8,573 bases of DNA, taken from an archaeon. GTDB taxonomy: Archaea > Iainarchaeota > Iainarchaeia > Iainarchaeales > Iainarchaeaceae. Below the pieces are notes generated by a model that was given only the letters and a program-made list of their open reading frames with translations, was not told where the DNA came from and did not search any database. Below are positions 5,724 through 8,573 of this stretch, in pieces. The position numbers were made by a program, and so were the translations under genes. The first letter of the stretch is position 1. Each line of letters opens with the position of its first letter. The stretch spans positions 1-8,573 of the forward strand of contig SBBR01000111.1 in NCBI GenBank assembly GCA_005239615.1, written 5' to 3'.

Positions 5724-7322
5724 ATGGAAGAGATTGTCGACCTCATAAATGAGAAGGATGAAGTCATCGGCCGGGCCACGCGCTCGGAAGTGAAGCGCAA
5801 ACGACTGCTCTACCGCTGCGCCGGGATTTATGTCAAAATGAAGGGCAAGATAGTTATCGAGAAGCGCTCGGCCAGAAAAGAGCTGCGGCCAAGCAACTGG
5901 AGCCTTGTCGAGGAGACGGTAAAGTCAGGGGAAAGTTTTGAACAGGCGGCCGTGCGTGGAGTAAAAGAGGAGCTGGGACTCGAGACTAAGAGCCTCAAAT
6001 TTATAGGGAAAAAAATAATCGTCGACTCGCGCTACCCTGACACTTTCCTGCTCTGCGTGTTTGTGTGCGAGGCGAAGGGAAAAATCAGACTGCAGGAGAG
6101 CGAAGTAGAGAAGGTGAAGCTGTTGACGGTTCGGCAAATCCAGAAGCTCCTTGCCAAGAAAGAGAAGGCCAGCCCGGGGCTGAGCCAGACGTTTGAGATG
6201 TACAAAATCGTGGAGCAGGGAGTGACTGTCTCGGCGCCGGGAAAATTGATGCTGTCCGGCGAGTGGAGCGTGCTGGAAGGGGCGCCGTGCATCGTACTGG
6301 CGGTGGGCAGGAAAGTGTACGCGAAAGCTAAGGAAGCGCCTGAAATGTCAGTGAATCTTAGGGACTTCAACATAAAAACTGGGGTCGGGGTGGAGGACGG
6401 TAAAGTAAAGTTTGCGAGGGATGACCCAAGGCTTGCTTTCACGAAACACGCAATGGAAACCGCAACCGCTTACCTACAGGAGAAAGGCATCATGGCAAAA
6501 AACTTCAGCCTCGAAACCACCTCTGACATCAGCGCGGTGAAATACAGGGGGAGGAAAATGAAAATGGGGTTCGGCAGCAGCGCAGCGACTGTCGTGGCCA
6601 TAATCGGGGCGATGCTGAAACTGCATGGCATTGGGATTGAAACGGAGGAGGAGAAAGAAGCGCTGTTCAAGCTCGGCATAATTGCGCACTACCGCGCACA
6701 GGGAAAGATAGGCTCGGGCTTCGATGTAGCCGCCTCGACCTTCGGCGGGGCGCTCGCATACAAGAGGTTTGACGCGAAGTGGCTCGAGGAGGAACTAAGG
6801 CACAGGGGCGTTCTGCAGGTCGTTGAGGGGAAGTGGCCACACTTCGAGGCGCACAGCGTAAACCTTCCACAAGAGTGCGAGTTGCTTGTAGGGTTCACGG
6901 GAAAGAGCGCCTCGACCACGGAGCTTGTGAAGAAGATAAGGGAATTCAAGGAGCGGGAGCCGGGCAAATATAAGGCCATAATAGAGAGAATCAAGCGCAC
7001 AACGCACAAGACTGTTGTCGCGCTGGAGATGGGCAACGAACTGCAAATCCTAAGGTTCATCAGCGAGAACAGGTCGCTGCTGAAAGCCCTCAGCGATGCG
7101 AGCGGCGCTAATTTGGAGATTGAGGAGCACACGAAAATGGCTGAAATCGCCCAAAGGCACGGCGCGGCCGCGAAGCTCTCCGGCGCTGGGGGAGGGGACT
7201 GCGGGATAGGCCTGTGCTTTAACAAGGCAACCGCGAGGAAGGTAAAGGCGGAGTGGAAGAAGGTGGGAATTGAACCTGTCGATGTAAAGATTTCAGTGGC
7301 AGGGGCGAGGGTTGAGGAATGA
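5724..7322 (+). CDS. mvaK2: Fusion: N-terminal Nudix domain + C-terminal phosphomevalonate kinase
   Basis: This 532-residue protein has two enzyme domains. Residues 1 to about 158 are an Idi/YfcD-like Nudix domain: IVDLINEKDEVIGRATRSEV, then RCAGIYV, EKRSARKELRPSNW and the Nudix box Glu64-x5-Glu70-x7-RGVKEELGL (78-86). The box lacks the first Gly and has Gly79 for Glu, but Glu82 and Glu83 remain. Residues 167-532 are a GHMP phosphomevalonate kinase of the MvaK2/ERG8 type, converting 5-phosphomevalonate to the 5-diphosphate: SAPGKLMLSGEWSVLEG (170-186), KMGFGSSAATVVA (280 on), GSGFDVAAS (Asp334), GFTGKSASTTELV (390 on) and KLSGAGGGDCG (484-494). Each domain is close to its normal stand-alone length. 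The start has no clear ribosome site and probably depends on coupling to the gene ending 8 nt upstream; the frame is open back to 5679. The kinase assignment is strong; the Nudix substrate is unknown, though an isoprenoid diphosphate is a natural guess. Confidence 0.9.
   Translation: MEEIVDLINEKDEVIGRATRSEVKRKRLLYRCAGIYVKMKGKIVIEKRSARKELRPSNWSLVEETVKSGESFEQAAVRGVKEELGLETKSLKFIGKKIIVDSRYPDTFLLCVFVCEAKGKIRLQESEVEKVKLLTVRQIQKLLAKKEKASPGLSQTFEMYKIVEQGVTVSAPGKLMLSGEWSVLEGAPCIVLAVGRKVYAKAKEAPEMSVNLRDFNIKTGVGVEDGKVKFARDDPRLAFTKHAMETATAYLQEKGIMAKNFSLETTSDISAVKYRGRKMKMGFGSSAATVVAIIGAMLKLHGIGIETEEEKEALFKLGIIAHYRAQGKIGSGFDVAASTFGGALAYKRFDAKWLEEELRHRGVLQVVEGKWPHFEAHSVNLPQECELLVGFTGKSASTTELVKKIREFKEREPGKYKAIIERIKRTTHKTVVALEMGNELQILRFISENRSLLKALSDASGANLEIEEHTKMAEIAQRHGAAAKLSGAGGGDCGIGLCFNKATARKVKAEWKKVGIEPVDVKISVAGARVEE
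6212..6215 (+). promoter_or_regulatory. Possible internal ribosome site for a stand-alone kinase
   Basis: GGAG lies 6 nt before the in-frame GTG at 6222, which encodes residue 167, three residues before the SAPGK motif where free-standing kinases begin. Internal initiation would give a kinase without the Nudix domain. Such matches can arise by chance in Glu/Gly codons. Confidence 0.25.
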
Positions 7323-7579
7323 AAAGATTTTTGGCTTGGAACCAACAGGGCAACACCTGCAAAAAGAAGCCAAGTGAGGTTATTTGGGCTGGATAGGGAG
7401 ATTACATTCCAGGCACTCAAGAGCGTCATTGAAAGGAACCCTAAGCTGACACCGAATGAAAAAAAGTGCTGAAGCTGAAGTACGGAGTCGATGGGCTGGC
7501 GCTGGGTGAGAGGGAAATCGGACAACGCCTAAGGATGAGTTACACGGATGTAGTTATAGTGGGCGACATTAATTTTTGA
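7319..7579 (+). pseudogene. Frameshifted remnant of a sigma-70 region-4-like HTH protein
   Basis: The frame from GTG 7374 reads RLFGLDREITFQALKSVIER, then NPKLTPNEKK, and runs into a stop at the A7 run (7459-7465). Restoring one A would continue it as VLKLKYGVDGLALGEREIG, then QRLRMSYTDV, to the stop at 7577-7579. The joined pattern LTPxEKKVLKLKYGVDG...REIGQRLxxS closely follows sigma-factor region 4, the helix-turn-helix that reads the -35 element in bacteria. Archaeal transcription does not use sigma factors, so this would be a stand-alone DNA-binding protein. An ATG at 7319 overlaps the kinase stop codon (ATGA) but its frame ends at 7394-7396, so a second shift near 7374 is needed if that was the original start. 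Decay or a homopolymer sequencing error are both possible. Confidence 0.55.
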
Positions 7580-7640
7580 ACGATTATTGTCATAGCATGC
7601 TAGAATCGGCGACAAAGAAAACTAACCAGAAGCCCGTGAA

Positions 7641-8201
7641 TCACGCAAAAAACTTCTTTCCTTCCTCATCCTTTGCGACAATCGCGAGGGTTTCCTTTAG
7701 CCAGACAGGGTACTTTGATGAGCCCGACCTGATGTCTTTAAGCACTTCCTTTGCTGGCACGTTCACTATGCTGGGCGCGTGCTCCTTGTGAGGGGTTATT
7801 TTTCTGGAATGTGTGATGAATGCCGCCAGGCAGTACTCATTCTCGCAGCTGCCGTCGCCGTAATCCTTCTCATATGAGTACCCGCCGAGGACCTTTACCT
7901 GCACGCCATTGCCGACGCCGTACTCGTTGCGGAGGCAACGCAGTGCCGCGGCCTCGCTGGTCTCTCCATGGAGCACATGGGTTGTAGGCGCGTCAAGGAC
8001 ACCCCCGCCGACCTTCTTCATTGGGCGCTCGTGGAGCACAAGCTCGCTTTTTGCGTTGAAAACGAGGACTTGGATTGCGAGGTGCTTTACCCCTGGGTTT
8101 GTATGGGCGGACTTGCGGTCAACGGTTCTGCCTGTCTCCTTTCCGCGGGCGTCCACGCAAACCAACTGCTGCTGCGGATTGTCCAAAAGGCCTGCGCTCA
8201 T
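7641..8201 (-). CDS. idi: Type-1 isopentenyl-diphosphate isomerase homologue (Nudix fold), catalytic Cys replaced by Thr
   Basis: This 186-residue protein aligns with type-1 isomerases, which interconvert isopentenyl and dimethylallyl diphosphate. The metal ligands known from the E. coli enzyme all have counterparts: His33 (SAHT, equivalent to His25), His40 (KHLA, His32, with identical 7-residue spacing), His75 (TTHV, His69), and Glu120 and Glu122 in ENEYCLAAF (E. coli ENEVCPVF, Glu114/Glu116). The Nudix-like box HGETSEAAALRCLRNEYGV (78-96) fits the isomerase rather than the hydrolase version, and SKYPVWLKE near the end matches the region carrying the conserved Trp. The catalytic Cys67, two residues before His69, is Thr73 here. 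It is therefore either an altered or inactive isomerase or an enzyme with another substrate. It is transcribed toward the kinase operon from its own promoter. Family is confident; activity is not. Confidence 0.82.
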   Translation of the reverse strand: MSAGLLDNPQQQLVCVDARGKETGRTVDRKSAHTNPGVKHLAIQVLVFNAKSELVLHERPMKKVGGGVLDAPTTHVLHGETSEAAALRCLRNEYGVGNGVQVKVLGGYSYEKDYGDGSCENEYCLAAFITHSRKITPHKEHAPSIVNVPAKEVLKDIRSGSSKYPVWLKETLAIVAKDEEGKKFFA

Positions 8202-8227
8202 GGTTAATTAGTAAGCAAGGCAAAAGG

Positions 8228-8235
8228 AAAATAAA
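8228..8235 (-). promoter_or_regulatory. TATA-box-like element for the isomerase homologue
   Basis: TTTATTTT on the minus strand is centred about 30 nt upstream of ATG 8201, predicting a leader of only a few nucleotides. Confidence 0.5.
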
Positions 8236-8249
8236 TGTGCGGGTTTGCC

Positions 8250-8267
8250 AAAAAACTATTATTTTTT
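8250..8267 (-). terminator. T-tract with A/T inverted repeat after the 58-residue gene
   Basis: On the minus strand a T6 run (8250-8255) follows the stop codon closely; an A6 run at 8262-8267 forms its inverted partner. Archaeal termination commonly needs only a T-run, so this is a plausible terminator lying just upstream of the isomerase promoter. Confidence 0.4.
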
Positions 8268-8435
8268 CCAAGCCTTCTTGCTAGACAAGCGCTGGGACAT
8301 GATGCCACTAATTAATGGTGGTTTGACAACATCGGGTTTTCCGGCGCCCCCGACCAAAGCTGGGAGTTTCCTCCTCTTAAATTGTTTCGGGATGAAGCCC
8401 ACCTTTGGGACAGAAACCTTAAGCTTTGGTTTCAT
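8259..8435 (-). CDS. Small basic hypothetical protein (58 residues)
   Basis: This short open frame runs from ATG 8435 to TAA 8259-8261. It starts MKPKLKVSVPKVGFIPKQ, continues with FKRRKLPALVGGAGKP and VVKPPLISGIMSQRL, and ends SSKKAWKK. About a third of the residues are Lys or Arg, with many prolines, no cysteine and no membrane segment, suggesting nucleic-acid or ribosome binding, which is inference. Support for it being a gene comes from the AT-rich box about 30 nt upstream, the T-tract straight after its stop, and its fit in an otherwise empty gap on the same strand as both neighbours. I do not recognise a family. Confidence 0.5.
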   Translation of the reverse strand: MKPKLKVSVPKVGFIPKQFKRRKLPALVGGAGKPDVVKPPLISGIMSQRLSSKKAWKK

Positions 8436-8460
8436 ACAAAAACAATAATGACGAAGGTTG

Positions 8461-8468
8461 AATAAAAA
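8461..8468 (-). promoter_or_regulatory. TATA-box-like element for the 58-residue gene
   Basis: TTTTTATT on the minus strand is centred about 30 nt upstream of ATG 8435, the same spacing as at the isomerase gene. It could equally act as the T-rich terminator of the upstream gene, which ends at 8470. Confidence 0.4.
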
Positions 8469-8469
8469 C

Positions 8470-8573
8470 CTATGCGTTTTTCCCGTACTTCTCCCTTATC
8501 TTGCCCAGAGCAAGGCTTATTCGACCGATGGACTCCTGCACAGGCGCGCCGATGTTGTGCCTGAAGCCTGCGA
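8470..8573 (-). CDS. C-terminal end of an unidentified protein (5' end outside window)
   Basis: The last 33 codons of a minus-strand gene are visible, ending at TAG 8470-8472. They read FRHNIGAPVQESIGRISLA followed by LGKIREKYGKNA. The segment looks helical and basic at its end. A closing I-R-E-K-Y-G stretch occurs in several families, including Y-family DNA polymerases, but this is too little to name the gene. Codon use and the uninterrupted frame to the window edge support a real gene. Confidence 0.5.
   Translation of the reverse strand, partial: AGFRHNIGAPVQESIGRISLALGKIREKYGKNA

Noticed and set aside
6689..7525. 278-codon open frame on the minus strand
   Set aside because: It lies opposite the phosphomevalonate kinase, whose motifs are unmistakable. 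The product is a Ser/Leu/Phe-rich string with no recognisable domain, typical of an antisense shadow of GC-rich codons.
1..8573. CRISPR array, insertion sequence, prophage or toxin-antitoxin system
   Set aside because: No spaced direct repeats, transposase motifs, terminal inverted repeats with target duplications, or paired small toxin-like genes were seen.

Overview
The window looks like a chromosomal segment of an archaeon, possibly a DPANN-type lineage (lineage is a low-confidence inference). AT-rich boxes centred about 25-30 nt upstream of start codons imply leaderless or very short-leader transcripts for most transcription units, and genes inside operons carry GGTGA-type ribosome sites. 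A DUF35 protein and an archaeal-style isoprenoid gene set are also present. I see no rRNA, tRNA, CRISPR array or insertion sequence.

Layout. Positions 1-648 (+) hold the 3' part of a UPF0145/YbjQ-family gene followed 4 nt later by a DUF35 protein that has lost all zinc-ribbon cysteines. Positions 685-1191 (-) and 1294-1824 (+) are two unrecognised genes diverging from a ~100-bp double promoter. Positions 1890-2636 (+) encode a seven-helix ferric-reductase-like haem membrane protein. Positions 2649-3028 hold a broken ORF with one frameshift and one in-frame TAG. Positions 3127-7322 (+) are the isoprenoid block: mevalonate kinase, diphosphomevalonate decarboxylase, a truncated Nudix protein, and a Nudix domain fused to phosphomevalonate kinase. 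A frameshifted remnant of a sigma-region-4-like HTH protein follows (about 7319-7579). The last part reads on the minus strand: a type-1 isopentenyl-diphosphate isomerase homologue (7641-8201), a 58-residue basic protein (8259-8435), and the 3' end of another gene (8470-8573).

How the genes fit together. Mevalonate kinase, phosphomevalonate kinase and diphosphomevalonate decarboxylase are the three ATP-dependent steps from mevalonate to isopentenyl diphosphate in the classical pathway. The isomerase homologue would supply dimethylallyl diphosphate. In other archaea DUF35 proteins belong to the thiolase/HMG-CoA synthase complex that starts the pathway. Most archaea lack a recognisable phosphomevalonate kinase and use alternative lower routes, so an apparently complete classical lower route is notable. 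Three Nudix-fold genes lie within about 2.9 kb of this block: one cut off just after its Nudix box, one fused to phosphomevalonate kinase, and one an isomerase homologue with Thr where the catalytic Cys should be. These are the most interesting parts of the window.
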